64,000 nucleotides of DNA, taken from Algoriphagus sp. Its GTDB lineage: Bacteria; Bacteroidota; Bacteroidia; Cytophagales; Cyclobacteriaceae. Positions 1-8,505 of the stretch are shown one piece after another. The translations under genes and the position numbers were made by a program. Each line of letters starts with the position of its first letter. The stretch's first letter is position 1. The DNA lies in the NCBI GenBank assembly GCA_029945945.1, contig JAQSDM010000001.1:229986-293985 (forward strand), in the 5' to 3' direction. The notes under the pieces were generated by a model, which ran no database searches, was not told where the DNA came from, and was given only the letters and a program-made list of their open reading frames with translations.

Positions 1-1589
1 TTTTTCCAATGAACGATCAGAATCAATAACTGAGATGCCAAAGCGGCTATGAATACTGCTCTGCCTTTGATCCATTTCATTAGGAAACCTACCAGGAAAA
101 TACCGAGAATAGTGCCATAAAACAGTGATCCCAGCAGGTTTACAGCCTGAATCAAGTTCTCAAATAAGGAAGCGTAAGTAGCAAACAAGATTGCTCCAAG
201 GCCCCAGAAAGCTGTGAAAAATTTCGAGGAAAGTACATAATGCTTTTCTGATGCATTTTTGTTGATTGAGCGTTTGTAAAGATCGACAGTACTTGTAGAT
301 CCCAGTGCATTAAGTTCTGAGGAAGAGGAAGACATAGCTGCTGCGAAAATTACCGCGAACAACAACCCGATTACTCCCTCAGGCAAGTGATCCATCACGA
401 ATCGCATAAAGATGTAATCGGTGTCCCGTGTTTCTGCAGAGGGATCATTTACCACAATCAGCTCTTTTACTTCATTTCTGATCGCACCTTGTTCCGTTTT
501 GAGTTCCTTCAAGTTCTCCCGTATCAAAGACTGTCTGCTCTCGTCTTTCTGATCAATTGCTGTCAGCAACTCCAGATAGGAAGATTTGCTTTCTTCGAAG
601 TTTCGGGTGTAATCTTTTTCCAACAACTCATATTCTCCCGCATATTCACTTTGCCTGAGATTATCTGTATGTACTTTATTGAAAATTACCGGAGGCTGGA
701 AAAACTGGTAAAAGACAAAGACCATCACTCCGATGAAAAGGATAACAAATTGCATCGGGATTTTCAAAAATCCATTCATGATGAGCCCCATCCTACTTTG
801 GGTAAGGGTCTGCCCTGAAAGATAGCGCTGCACCTGACTCTGATCAGTCCCAAAATAGGATAGAAACAGGAAAACTGCAGCTGTCATTCCCGACCAGACA
901 TTGTACCGATCAGCAAGGTCAAATTCAAAGCTTACAATGTTCAGCTTTTCCATTTTTCCGGCCACGTGCAATGCCTCCTGAAATGAAATCGGCAGCATTT
1001 TGATTACAATAATTCCTGCCAGCAACATCCCCCCCATCATCACGGCCATTTGCTGCTTTTGAGTAATGGAAACTGCTTCCGTTCCGCCTGAAACTGTGTA
1101 AGCAATCACGATGACACCTATAAAAATATTGGTCAGGGTCAGGTTCCACCCCAATAACGTTGAAAGAATAATCGCCGGCGCATAGATGGTAATGCCTGCT
1201 GCCAATCCTCTTTGAATGATGAAGAGCAAAGCTGCGAGCGTCCTGGTTTTTAAATCAAATCGATTCTCCAGATACTCGTATGCGGTGTAAACCTTCAGTT
1301 TATAATAAATCGGAATGAATACCACCGAGATAATAATCATCGCCAGAGGCAAGCCAAAATAGAATTGAATGAATCTCATTCCATCCTCGTACGCTTGTCC
1401 GGGTGTGCTCAGAAATGTAATCGCTGAGGCCTGAGTTGCCATAATTGACAGACCGATAGTCCACCAATTACTTGAATTATTGCCTCTCAGATATGAATCA
1501 AGGCTTTGCTGCCCTAGTGTTTTGTAAATACCATACACGGCAATCAAGCCCATGGTCCCAAATAGGACTACCCAATCCAGTGTACTCAT
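1..1589 (-). CDS. Sodium:solute symporter (SSS family), 3' end outside window
   Basis: Reading the minus strand from ATG at 1589 gives an uninterrupted frame of 529 codons that runs off the window, so the C-terminus is missing. The protein begins MSTLDWVVLFGTMGLIAVYG and has many hydrophobic segments. The stretches SYLRGNNSSNWWTIGLSIMA and TQASAITFLSTPGQAYEDG match the N-terminal core of SSS-family Na+/substrate symporters of the inner membrane. A hydrophilic insertion of roughly 90 residues (about 315-405), rich in Glu/Lys, interrupts the membrane core, as in a Bacteroidota subgroup of SSS proteins. The substrate cannot be read from sequence. It is the last gene of a PIG-L / small peptide / symporter operon and overlaps the stop of the small peptide by ATGA, so translation is probably coupled. 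A sugar or N-acetylated compound would fit the deacetylase partner (inference). Confidence 0.9.
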   Translation of the reverse strand, partial: MSTLDWVVLFGTMGLIAVYGIYKTLGQQSLDSYLRGNNSSNWWTIGLSIMATQASAITFLSTPGQAYEDGMRFIQFYFGLPLAMIIISVVFIPIYYKLKVYTAYEYLENRFDLKTRTLAALLFIIQRGLAAGITIYAPAIILSTLLGWNLTLTNIFIGVIVIAYTVSGGTEAVSITQKQQMAVMMGGMLLAGIIVIKMLPISFQEALHVAGKMEKLNIVSFEFDLADRYNVWSGMTAAVFLFLSYFGTDQSQVQRYLSGQTLTQSRMGLIMNGFLKIPMQFVILFIGVMVFVFYQFFQPPVIFNKVHTDNLRQSEYAGEYELLEKDYTRNFEESKSSYLELLTAIDQKDESRQSLIRENLKELKTEQGAIRNEVKELIVVNDPSAETRDTDYIFMRFVMDHLPEGVIGLLFAVIFAAAMSSSSSELNALGSTSTVDLYKRSINKNASEKHYVLSSKFFTAFWGLGAILFATYASLFENLIQAVNLLGSLFYGTILGIFLVGFLMKWIKGRAVFIAALASQLLILIVHWK

Positions 1590-1690
1590 GAGTATGCTTT
1601 CATTAACCAGTAAAACAAGGCAATAATCAGAACCAAACTAGCGAGTAGTCCGGCATACAAATACTTCCAACGGATAGGTTTCTCTTCCAA
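1586..1690 (-). CDS. 34-residue single-pass membrane peptide coupled to the symporter
   Basis: A short frame with TTG start at 1690, three bases after the PIG-L stop, reads MEEKPIRWKY followed by about 20 hydrophobic residues (LYAGLLASLVLIIALFYWLM) and ends KAYS. Its TGA stop shares ATGA with the symporter ATG at 1589. The layout (charged N-terminus, one membrane span, tight coupling on both sides) is that of an accessory peptide of a transporter. The start is uncertain because no ATG is available. No family is recognised. An alternative is that the stretch is only a spacer, but the coding-like composition and overlap argue for a real gene. Confidence 0.55.
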   Translation of the reverse strand: MEEKPIRWKYLYAGLLASLVLIIALFYWLMKAYS

Positions 1691-1693
1691 AAC

Positions 1694-4156
1694 TTATTGC
1701 TCGATCAGATTTACAAATAATTTAATAGCTCCGGGAACACCGGCCGGGAGCTGTCGGAAGAATGAAATTCCAGTGTAAACATAAGTTCCTTCTCCATACT
1801 TTGCATAGATCAGTCCTCCCTTACTAGAGGCTTCTTCAGGATCCTGCATTTCCAAAGGAGAGGAATACTGCTCTGCCATATCAGTTGCAAAGTATAATCC
1901 TCGCTCCTGAACCCAACCTTCAAAATCGTCCTCTTTGATTTGATTTGGTGTCGTCAAGGCCGGATGTGCCCAGTCGGCTTTCACAGGAGAGCCCTGAACT
2001 GTCACGCGATCTCTTCCGATTGTAAAAGGAAATGGCCCCAATTGATTGGTCAAAAGTGGCGAATTGGTATTGTACTGAACGATTACATTGCCTCCGGACC
2101 TCACGTAGCCCATCAAAATCTGCTGATTCGCACTCAGATCATTATTAGTATTATATGCCCGTATCCCTACCACTACTGCTTTGAATTGGCTTAAATATTC
2201 AATAGAGAAATCGCCCGGACCTATCAAGGTCACCTGGTATCCGAGCGCTGAAAGCACAGCCGGAACATCATCTCCTGCTCCGGGTATGTAACCAATCTTA
2301 GCTGAAGAAAGCTTCCAATCAGCCTGAATCAGATTGAATGACGCTGGTGTAAAATAGGTAAGGTTCGGTATATGTTTATAGGAAATTCGATGGGTAATCA
2401 AATCGTAGCTTCTGCCGGAATCAGTTGTATATCGTGCAGTAACCACTTTTTTACCTGCCCCATTGGGTAAAAAACTGACTTGGAAAATTCTCTTTTTCTG
2501 GAAAGCATTATCCTCAATCTTCAAAATTCGATATTGAGTGGTATCCAATCCTTTGAAATCAAGAGTTCCATCCAGAATCTGGTTTCTGAAATTAACCGTA
2601 ATTGTCAAATCGGGCTCTGCGCCTGAAATGAGAAAAAGGTTCTCTTTCGAAACTGTCAAGTCAATCTCAGGAACAATCGTAAATGGCTGTTTTACCTCAC
2701 CATCTACCTGATCGTTGAACTTATAATTCAATTCCAGTGGAATCGTGAATTGCTGCCCTTCCAACTCAAACGAAAAATCTCCTTTTGGCTGGTTGCTTCT
2801 AAATGGCATCCCGATGTATTCCTGATTTTTGACAGAATACAACGCTCCATCTATCGGTTCTTCCAACCAATATGGCTGAGAAAGTGGAAAGTCATCAGGC
2901 AAGGTAAACTTGATCGGGATTCGTTCTGTTTTATTGCTTTTGATTTCAGCTGATGAAGTTGGGGATTTGGATCCAAACAAATCCACTGAACCTGATTTCA
3001 GAGGAAACTCAGATGGATTATTCACGACCAGTTCGGTCGTAATTTCCTGTCCGGGGAAGCCCAACTCAGACCTCACATTCCACTCAGCTTCCAAGCCAAG
3101 GGCAAAAAACACCATCTTATCAATTCTCTGAAGTTTCTCTTCAATCCAGATTTCGTCGGACTTCAGAGCAGTGAGATTTTTCCTGATTTGGAGAAGATTC
3201 GGAACGTTTGCTGATGGGTTTTTAAAATCAAATTCCTGAATGGCTTTTTGAATTGCTGACTCAGCTTCATTTCCTCCTTCCACTTCACTCCACCTGCTGG
3301 GAACTCCTTCAAACGGATTTTCAGTGAACTTTTCCCCTTTGAGAAATTGAATGTAATCTTTCGCTTCGCCAATACTGGCTGTGGAACCGAACCCCTGAGA
3401 CTTGTGCATCGTTCGGCTATCTGCAGCAATCTGGCTGTAACTTTCACCCAAAACACCGTCAAATTCTCCTACGGGAAAAACGTGGTAAACAACACCCGGC
3501 TGAGGCTCAAACTCCCCACCAAAATTATAAGCATTAAAAAAGATCCGCTTCGGCTGCCAGGTTTTAACAAATTTCAATTGCTCAGGGAAAGCTGCAGGAT
3601 CTGCTGCCAAATCAAATGCTTCCTCAGCCAAAATCGCCGAAGTGGTATGCTGACCATGAGTTACACCCGGGATGGTATTAAATCGCGTGATGATTATATC
3701 CGGTCTGAAGCTTCTGATCACCCAAACGACATCAGCCAGCACTTTTTCCTTTTCCCAATTTTGAAGTGTCTCACTGGGATTTTTTGTATAGCCAAAGTCC
3801 ATTGCCCTGGTAAAAAATTGCTGCCCTCCATCGGTTTCTCGTGCTTTGATGAGTTCCTGAGTCCGGATTTGTCCAAGCTCAATTCCAAGTTCTTTCCCGA
3901 TCAGATTTTGCCCGCCGTCTCCCCTGGTCAAACTTAGGTAGGCTACCTGAGAATGCTCTCCATTCACCAAATACGCTATCATTCGGGTGTTTTCATCATC
4001 CGGATGAGCTGCGACATAAAGCACTCTTTTTGTCTCTTTTAGCTGAAGAAGGTGATGGTAGATCGTGGAGGAAGGGATGGATTGCGCTTTTGAAAAAGCA
4101 CTCCCGAAGAAAAAGAAAATAAGGACTAAACTGCGTTGAAGTTTTGTTATTCTCAT
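1694..4156 (-). CDS. PIG-L family deacetylase, secreted
   Basis: A protein of about 820 residues. I chose the ATG at 4156 because it is followed directly by a clean signal peptide (MRITKLQRSLVLIFFFFGSA, cleavage near SKAQS); the frame is open six codons further upstream. Near residue 50 the motif VAAHPDDENTR is the metal-binding AHPDD signature of the PIG-L/LmbE zinc-dependent N-deacetylase family, and GVTHGQHTTSAILAEEAF holds the downstream His residues. The family's catalytic domain takes only about the first 300 residues. The rest includes a beta-sandwich-like middle and a C-terminal alpha/beta segment (GYIPGAGDDVPAVLSALGY, VVVGIRAYN) resembling a class I glutamine-amidotransferase-like fold. 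Probably removes N-acetyl groups from an extracytoplasmic amino sugar; the substrate is unknown. First gene of an operon with the membrane peptide and the SSS symporter. Confidence 0.88.
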   Translation of the reverse strand: MRITKLQRSLVLIFFFFGSAFSKAQSIPSSTIYHHLLQLKETKRVLYVAAHPDDENTRMIAYLVNGEHSQVAYLSLTRGDGGQNLIGKELGIELGQIRTQELIKARETDGGQQFFTRAMDFGYTKNPSETLQNWEKEKVLADVVWVIRSFRPDIIITRFNTIPGVTHGQHTTSAILAEEAFDLAADPAAFPEQLKFVKTWQPKRIFFNAYNFGGEFEPQPGVVYHVFPVGEFDGVLGESYSQIAADSRTMHKSQGFGSTASIGEAKDYIQFLKGEKFTENPFEGVPSRWSEVEGGNEAESAIQKAIQEFDFKNPSANVPNLLQIRKNLTALKSDEIWIEEKLQRIDKMVFFALGLEAEWNVRSELGFPGQEITTELVVNNPSEFPLKSGSVDLFGSKSPTSSAEIKSNKTERIPIKFTLPDDFPLSQPYWLEEPIDGALYSVKNQEYIGMPFRSNQPKGDFSFELEGQQFTIPLELNYKFNDQVDGEVKQPFTIVPEIDLTVSKENLFLISGAEPDLTITVNFRNQILDGTLDFKGLDTTQYRILKIEDNAFQKKRIFQVSFLPNGAGKKVVTARYTTDSGRSYDLITHRISYKHIPNLTYFTPASFNLIQADWKLSSAKIGYIPGAGDDVPAVLSALGYQVTLIGPGDFSIEYLSQFKAVVVGIRAYNTNNDLSANQQILMGYVRSGGNVIVQYNTNSPLLTNQLGPFPFTIGRDRVTVQGSPVKADWAHPALTTPNQIKEDDFEGWVQERGLYFATDMAEQYSSPLEMQDPEEASSKGGLIYAKYGEGTYVYTGISFFRQLPAGVPGAIKLFVNLIEQ

Positions 4157-4232
4157 ATTGAAATGAATGTGCACTCAAGCTAGAACAAGCAGGAATCAAA
4201 AAAAAATAAATTGTGACTAATGGAGCAAATGC

Positions 4233-5369
4233 TTACGGATTAATGATGTATCGAATTTTTCCGGGGATAGTATAGCCTATTGTAAATTCGAAGAAATCGG
4301 CTTTTGCTTTATGAGCTTTTATTTGAAGGCCTGCAAAAAGATTTGAGTTAATTCGATACCTGACTCCCATTCGCTCATAAAACCAGGAAATTTCCTCGTT
4401 CAGCTCATTTCTTTTCAAGTAAACACCTAACCCAATTGGCACATACAGCCGGTTATTAAGTTTCCATTCCCAGGAACCTACCATCGCAACAGAAACCTGA
4501 TCTGAGAAATCAAATTCCTGACCCGGATTTCGGCTTTCCATTCCCGGAGCAAAAAAAACATCTAGGCCAAGACCTAACCGATATCTATAGTCCGCCTCCC
4601 AAAGGTAATTGACGCCAAATCCCCCTCTGAAATAGGTTGGATCTCCCATATTATAATTTTTCATTCCGGCATAAAGAGAAAAATTCCAAAACCACCGCTT
4701 TTCTAAAGGAGGAAATTCCATTTCTTTTTGAAAATCAGGAACTGTATTTCCAAAGTTTGTTCTTAATCCAATTGAAATCGGAATAAGGTTAATCCCTGCA
4801 TTTGGTTTTTTGGTTGCTCCGTTAGAATAATGCTTCAAGCCAAACGTGCTAAAAGCCATCAACTTAGGAGTAATCTTATAATTAGCTTTAAACCCGAGGT
4901 GGATGTAGGCATTCAATTCTGATCCAATAAATAAGTTGACAGGATTTTTATCCGGATCATACGGATTAAGGTTGAAGCCCACACCTATCTGCCCATAATA
5001 GCTGAGGTTGAATTTTCTTACCAGCCCTTTATGAGTAAAAGGGAATTCCCCAAAAGCATAGAATGCCTGAGGTCTGCCTATTTCAGAATAATAGGGTAAA
5101 GTCACAGAATAACCAATTCCAAAAACCGGGTATCGGTATAAAAATGAGTAATAATTTTTTGAAAAATTCCTCCAACCCAGACGGACATCGACTCCTTGGT
5201 AATTGATGACATTGTGTAATTCATCGGCCCAATCTTTCCCATTGCTGATCAATGGCCCCCCCTCATAGGAAACTTCCAGTATCTTCTGATACTTGGATTG
5301 ACCTTTTAAATCAAAGGATATAAAACTTATATGTACAAGAAAAAGGATGACAAACGTCCTAACGAGCAT
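4233..5369 (-). CDS. PagL-like acyloxyacyl hydrolase / lipid A 3-O-deacylase-related barrel
   Basis: A 378-residue exported protein: an N-terminal hydrophobic segment (VRTFVILFLVHISFISFDLKG), then alternating amphipathic strands typical of an outer-membrane barrel. LKHYSNGATKKPNAGINLIP at about 179-198 carries the His-x-Ser-Asn motif of the PagL/acyloxyacyl hydrolase family, with His180 and Ser182 in the catalytic positions. In Pseudomonas PagL the triad Glu lies 14 residues after the His; here that place is Asn194, so lipid A deacylation is not assured. The protein is roughly twice the length of PagL, with an extra C-terminal barrel-like half. A promoter -7 match lies 24 bases upstream at 5393-5400. 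Transcribed alone, with the gapN terminator just upstream. Confidence 0.7.
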   Translation of the reverse strand: MLVRTFVILFLVHISFISFDLKGQSKYQKILEVSYEGGPLISNGKDWADELHNVINYQGVDVRLGWRNFSKNYYSFLYRYPVFGIGYSVTLPYYSEIGRPQAFYAFGEFPFTHKGLVRKFNLSYYGQIGVGFNLNPYDPDKNPVNLFIGSELNAYIHLGFKANYKITPKLMAFSTFGLKHYSNGATKKPNAGINLIPISIGLRTNFGNTVPDFQKEMEFPPLEKRWFWNFSLYAGMKNYNMGDPTYFRGGFGVNYLWEADYRYRLGLGLDVFFAPGMESRNPGQEFDFSDQVSVAMVGSWEWKLNNRLYVPIGLGVYLKRNELNEEISWFYERMGVRYRINSNLFAGLQIKAHKAKADFFEFTIGYTIPGKIRYIINP

Positions 5370-5392
5370 GAGAAATGTCTAATTCTTTAACT

Positions 5393-5400
5393 CAAATGTA
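5393..5400 (-). promoter_or_regulatory. -7 promoter element of the PagL-like gene
   Basis: TACATTTG on the minus strand matches the Bacteroidota -7 consensus TAnnTTTG exactly and lies 24 bases before the ATG at 5369. No convincing TTG is seen at the -33 position. Confidence 0.4.
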
Positions 5401-5412
5401 AAAACTTTGGAA

Positions 5413-5445
5413 AAAGAAAAGCCGACCTTTTCAAAAAGGTCGGCT
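5413..5445 (-). terminator. Rho-independent terminator after gapN
   Basis: Arms AGCCGACCTTTT and AAAAGGTCGGCT form an 11-12 bp stem, followed on the minus strand by the T-rich run TTTTCTTTTT. It lies just after the gapN stop at 5468. Confidence 0.85.
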
Positions 5446-5467
5446 GAATTAGTTAAAAGTTTTCAAA

Positions 5468-7078
5468 TCAGAATATAAACTTCGTGCTCAGGAAGTTTGA
5501 TTCCTGATCTGTGATGATTTCATTTAGCAAATGTTTGTTCCCTTCGGTGAGTTTCGCAGCCACTAATGACCGAATACTGAAAGATCTCAATGCATCCGAT
5601 ACTGAAAGAGTACCCTCTGCACTGTCTTTTCTTCCTGTGAAAGGGAAAACATCAGGACCTCGCTGACATTGAGAATTGATATTCACACGGCTAACCTGAT
5701 TCACAAGCGGATCGATCAAACTGGCTAGTTCTTCACTATCACTGCTAAACAAGCTGACTTGCTGTCCATGAGGAGAGTCAATCAAATACTGGATCGGCTC
5801 CTCAATATCTTCAAAGTGCAGTACCGGAATAATCGGCCCAAATTGCTCTTCCCGATAAAGCTTCATTTTACTGTTAACCGGATAAACTATTGCAGGATAG
5901 CAGAAAGATTCATTTTGAATTCCTCCATTCGGATTGATCACTTTTGCACCATGCTTTTCGGCATCTTCCAGACATTCTCTGAGATAAGCAGGCTTCTGGG
6001 GCTCGGGCAATGGCGTGATATTTACCGCTTTTTCCCAAGGCATTCCTATTATCAGTTGAGATACCGCTTCGGTTAGTTTTTCATTGAATTTTGCAACAAT
6101 CGATTTATGAACAAAAATGATCTTAATCGCCGTGCAACGCTGCCCATTGAATGAAAGAGAGCCCATTACGCATTCTTTCACTGCCAGATCCAGGTCAGAA
6201 TTAGCAGTGACAATTGCAGCATTCTTTGCATCTAAGCCTAAAATAGCTCTCAGGCGATTGACTTTTGGATGAAGTTTTTTTAGCTGATCCGCAACCTTAC
6301 TTGATCCAATGAGGGTCAGGACATTGATTCTGCCGGATTGCATGAGAGGAGGAATAATATCTGCCCCCCGTCCGTAAACCGAATTGACCACTCCTTTTGG
6401 AAAGCATTCTCCAAATGCTTCAAGCAAGGGGAAATGCAAAAGTGAACCATGTTTTGGGGGCTTGAAAAGTACGGTATTACCCATTATCAAAGCAGGAATC
6501 AGCGTTGTATAAGTTTCATTCAAAGGGTAATTGAATGGGCCCATACACAAGACCACTCCAAGTGGTGATCTGCGAACCTGAGCTGCAATGCCGTCTACAA
6601 TCTGAAATCCGGAAGATTGACGATCCAAATCCTTAAGCGCATCTACAGTCGCGTAAATGTATTCGACGGTCCGGTCAAATTCCTTGATCGAATCTGTATA
6701 GGACTTCCCTATTTCCCACATGATCAGCTTCGCTACCTCCTCCTTCTTTTCGATCATTCTATGGGTAAACTTCTCAATGCATTTGATCCTGTCGCCAACG
6801 CTCATGGTTGGCCAAATACCTCTTCCATTATTGTAGGCTTTTTCTGCTGCATCCAAAGCTTCCATAGCCTCTTTCGCAGTACAAATTGGATAGGATCCTA
6901 CCAACACTCTGGTTAAACCAGAAGGTTTTTCTACACAAACAGGAGAAAAGACATCGTGGGATTTACCGGTCCAGGGTCTCATTTCTCCATCGCAGAGATA
7001 AGTCGTTTGCCTTAAAGGACCTGATAATCGAAAGTCCTCAGGAATCTCATTTTCCAGAGGGAATTTTAAATCAAGCAT
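5468..7078 (-). CDS. gapN: NADP-dependent non-phosphorylating glyceraldehyde-3-phosphate dehydrogenase
   Basis: A 536-residue aldehyde dehydrogenase. The active-site cysteine stretch is SLSFNGQRCTAIKIIFVHK, the cofactor-binding part includes GNTVLFKPPKHGSLLHFPLL, and the C-terminal TGRKDSAEGTLSVSDALRSF is characteristic of the GapN (ALDH11) branch rather than of general aldehyde dehydrogenases. The family oxidises glyceraldehyde-3-phosphate directly to 3-phosphoglycerate with NADP+, giving NADPH while skipping substrate-level phosphorylation in the cytoplasm. It has its own terminator (5413-5445). A 190-base gap with the TPR terminator separates it from the upstream gene, so it is probably a single-gene unit. 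The length is slightly above that of bacterial GapN proteins (about 475-500), mainly at the N-terminus. Confidence 0.9.
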   Translation of the reverse strand: MLDLKFPLENEIPEDFRLSGPLRQTTYLCDGEMRPWTGKSHDVFSPVCVEKPSGLTRVLVGSYPICTAKEAMEALDAAEKAYNNGRGIWPTMSVGDRIKCIEKFTHRMIEKKEEVAKLIMWEIGKSYTDSIKEFDRTVEYIYATVDALKDLDRQSSGFQIVDGIAAQVRRSPLGVVLCMGPFNYPLNETYTTLIPALIMGNTVLFKPPKHGSLLHFPLLEAFGECFPKGVVNSVYGRGADIIPPLMQSGRINVLTLIGSSKVADQLKKLHPKVNRLRAILGLDAKNAAIVTANSDLDLAVKECVMGSLSFNGQRCTAIKIIFVHKSIVAKFNEKLTEAVSQLIIGMPWEKAVNITPLPEPQKPAYLRECLEDAEKHGAKVINPNGGIQNESFCYPAIVYPVNSKMKLYREEQFGPIIPVLHFEDIEEPIQYLIDSPHGQQVSLFSSDSEELASLIDPLVNQVSRVNINSQCQRGPDVFPFTGRKDSAEGTLSVSDALRSFSIRSLVAAKLTEGNKHLLNEIITDQESNFLSTKFIF

Positions 7079-7222
7079 GGAACATGTTTTTTGGAAAATC
7101 AGGGATAATAAATATCTATTAAAATTTTGATAGGCAATCTCCTCTTTTATTGCAATTATTCCAATGAAAGAGAAGCCTTAATAAAAGAAATCGATTTCGT
7201 GAGATAAAGGAATAGGCATAAA

Positions 7223-7250
7223 AAAAAGCCAACCTGATCGGTTGGCCTTT
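7223..7250 (-). terminator. Terminator after the gyrA-TPR operon
   Basis: Arms AAAGGCCAACC and GGTTGGCTTT with a 4-base loop (minus strand), then a run of eight T residues. It lies 20 bases after the TPR gene stop. Confidence 0.85.
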
Positions 7251-7271
7251 GACTCTTAAGTTTGATTCGAA

Positions 7272-8477
7272 TTAATTATCCATCCAGTTAGGACCTAATT
7301 TTTCGATCAGCATTTTATTCATTTTCTCTGCTTCAGCAGTGTTTTTCAAACGTGTGTGAACCTGGAAAAGAACTGCCATGATATCTGTATTGTCAGGTCT
7401 TATCTCCAATGCTTTTGTGAAGTAAGGAACAGAACTCTTGTAGTAATCATCAGCTTTCTTACCTAATTCAGCAGATTGCTTTTCCCACTCTGTGTCAGAT
7501 AAACTATTCAGATCAGCAAGGATTTTTCTTGAAGCTTCAAGCATCAAAGCACCTGTGTAATAGTTTCCTTCGAAATAGTTTGGATCAGCTTCAACAGATT
7601 TCATATAATCTGCCATCGCACCTTCAAAATCTCCTGACTGCTCTTTCAAATATCCGGATCTCAACAAGATCGAAGGATTGTTTGGATCAGTCTTCAAAGC
7701 CTCGTTAATTGAAGCCATTGCATCGTCCATTTTGTTCAATTGAAGCAACAACTGGATTTCATATTCAGCAAGGATTTTATCTTCAGGATATTCTTTTCTT
7801 GCTGCCATTACGATATCATAAGCGCCTTCTGGGTTTTTATCCTCACCACTCAGAATCTGAACCATGAAATAATAAGCATTCAGCTTATTGTATTCGGGGA
7901 TCTCAAGAAGGTAACCGAAGTGTCTTTTTGCTTCTTCGAATTTACCGAGATCATTTGCCAGGAATCCAGCATTGTAATGAATAACTGAATCCTTCAAATC
8001 TACCTCACCGGCAAGATCAAAGAAAGAGTAAGCCATCTCCAAATCATTTTCATTGTATCTGTCAATTGCTTTGTCAAATGCAACGTTTTTGAAAGTGAAA
8101 ATAGAGTACGGTCTCAGGTTATCCGGAACGCCCAGGAGATCTTCAGCGTAAACTTCCTTTCCAACCTCTGAATCTTTACCCCCAGCCATTTCTGCAGTTT
8201 GCAGATAGGTTGCTAAAGCAGTTTTACCTACTTCCAGATTTTCAGCAGTGTTTGTTGAATCAGACCCAAACATCTTTGTCTGGATTTTTGCTTTCAACAA
8301 ATAGGTAGCAGGATCGCCACTTGTTTCAGGATCTTTGGTCGCAGCCTCGATTTCAGTAAGGGCTGTTTCCAGATTACCTGATTTGAAGTTCTTTTCGGCA
8401 GCACGATACACCTTTTTTTGTCCAAAGGCCAGTGTCGTAAATCCGATCAGGGCCATTGATAGAATTAGCTTCTTCAT
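7272..8477 (-). CDS. TPR-repeat protein, exported, downstream of gyrA
   Basis: A 401-residue protein starting with a signal peptide (MKKLILSMALIGFTTLAFGQ). Helical tetratricopeptide repeats fill most of the rest. The clearest are at about 240-320 (MDDAMASINEALKTDPNNPS, GDFEGAMADYMKSVEADPNY) and near the C-terminus (VPYFTKALEIRPDNTDIMAV). TPR arrays mediate protein-protein contacts; the partner is unknown, and the signal peptide places the protein in the periplasm or on a membrane face. It starts only 28 bases after the gyrA stop and shares the terminator at 7223-7250, so it is in the gyrA operon. No enzyme motif is seen. Confidence 0.85.
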   Translation of the reverse strand: MKKLILSMALIGFTTLAFGQKKVYRAAEKNFKSGNLETALTEIEAATKDPETSGDPATYLLKAKIQTKMFGSDSTNTAENLEVGKTALATYLQTAEMAGGKDSEVGKEVYAEDLLGVPDNLRPYSIFTFKNVAFDKAIDRYNENDLEMAYSFFDLAGEVDLKDSVIHYNAGFLANDLGKFEEAKRHFGYLLEIPEYNKLNAYYFMVQILSGEDKNPEGAYDIVMAARKEYPEDKILAEYEIQLLLQLNKMDDAMASINEALKTDPNNPSILLRSGYLKEQSGDFEGAMADYMKSVEADPNYFEGNYYTGALMLEASRKILADLNSLSDTEWEKQSAELGKKADDYYKSSVPYFTKALEIRPDNTDIMAVLFQVHTRLKNTAEAEKMNKMLIEKLGPNWMDN

Positions 8478-8505
8478 TAGTTAAGTTATTATCTTGTTTG
8501 TTTGG

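Noticed and set aside
3347..3937. 196-codon plus-strand frame opposite the PIG-L gene
   Set aside because: It lies wholly inside the PIG-L coding region and resembles no protein.
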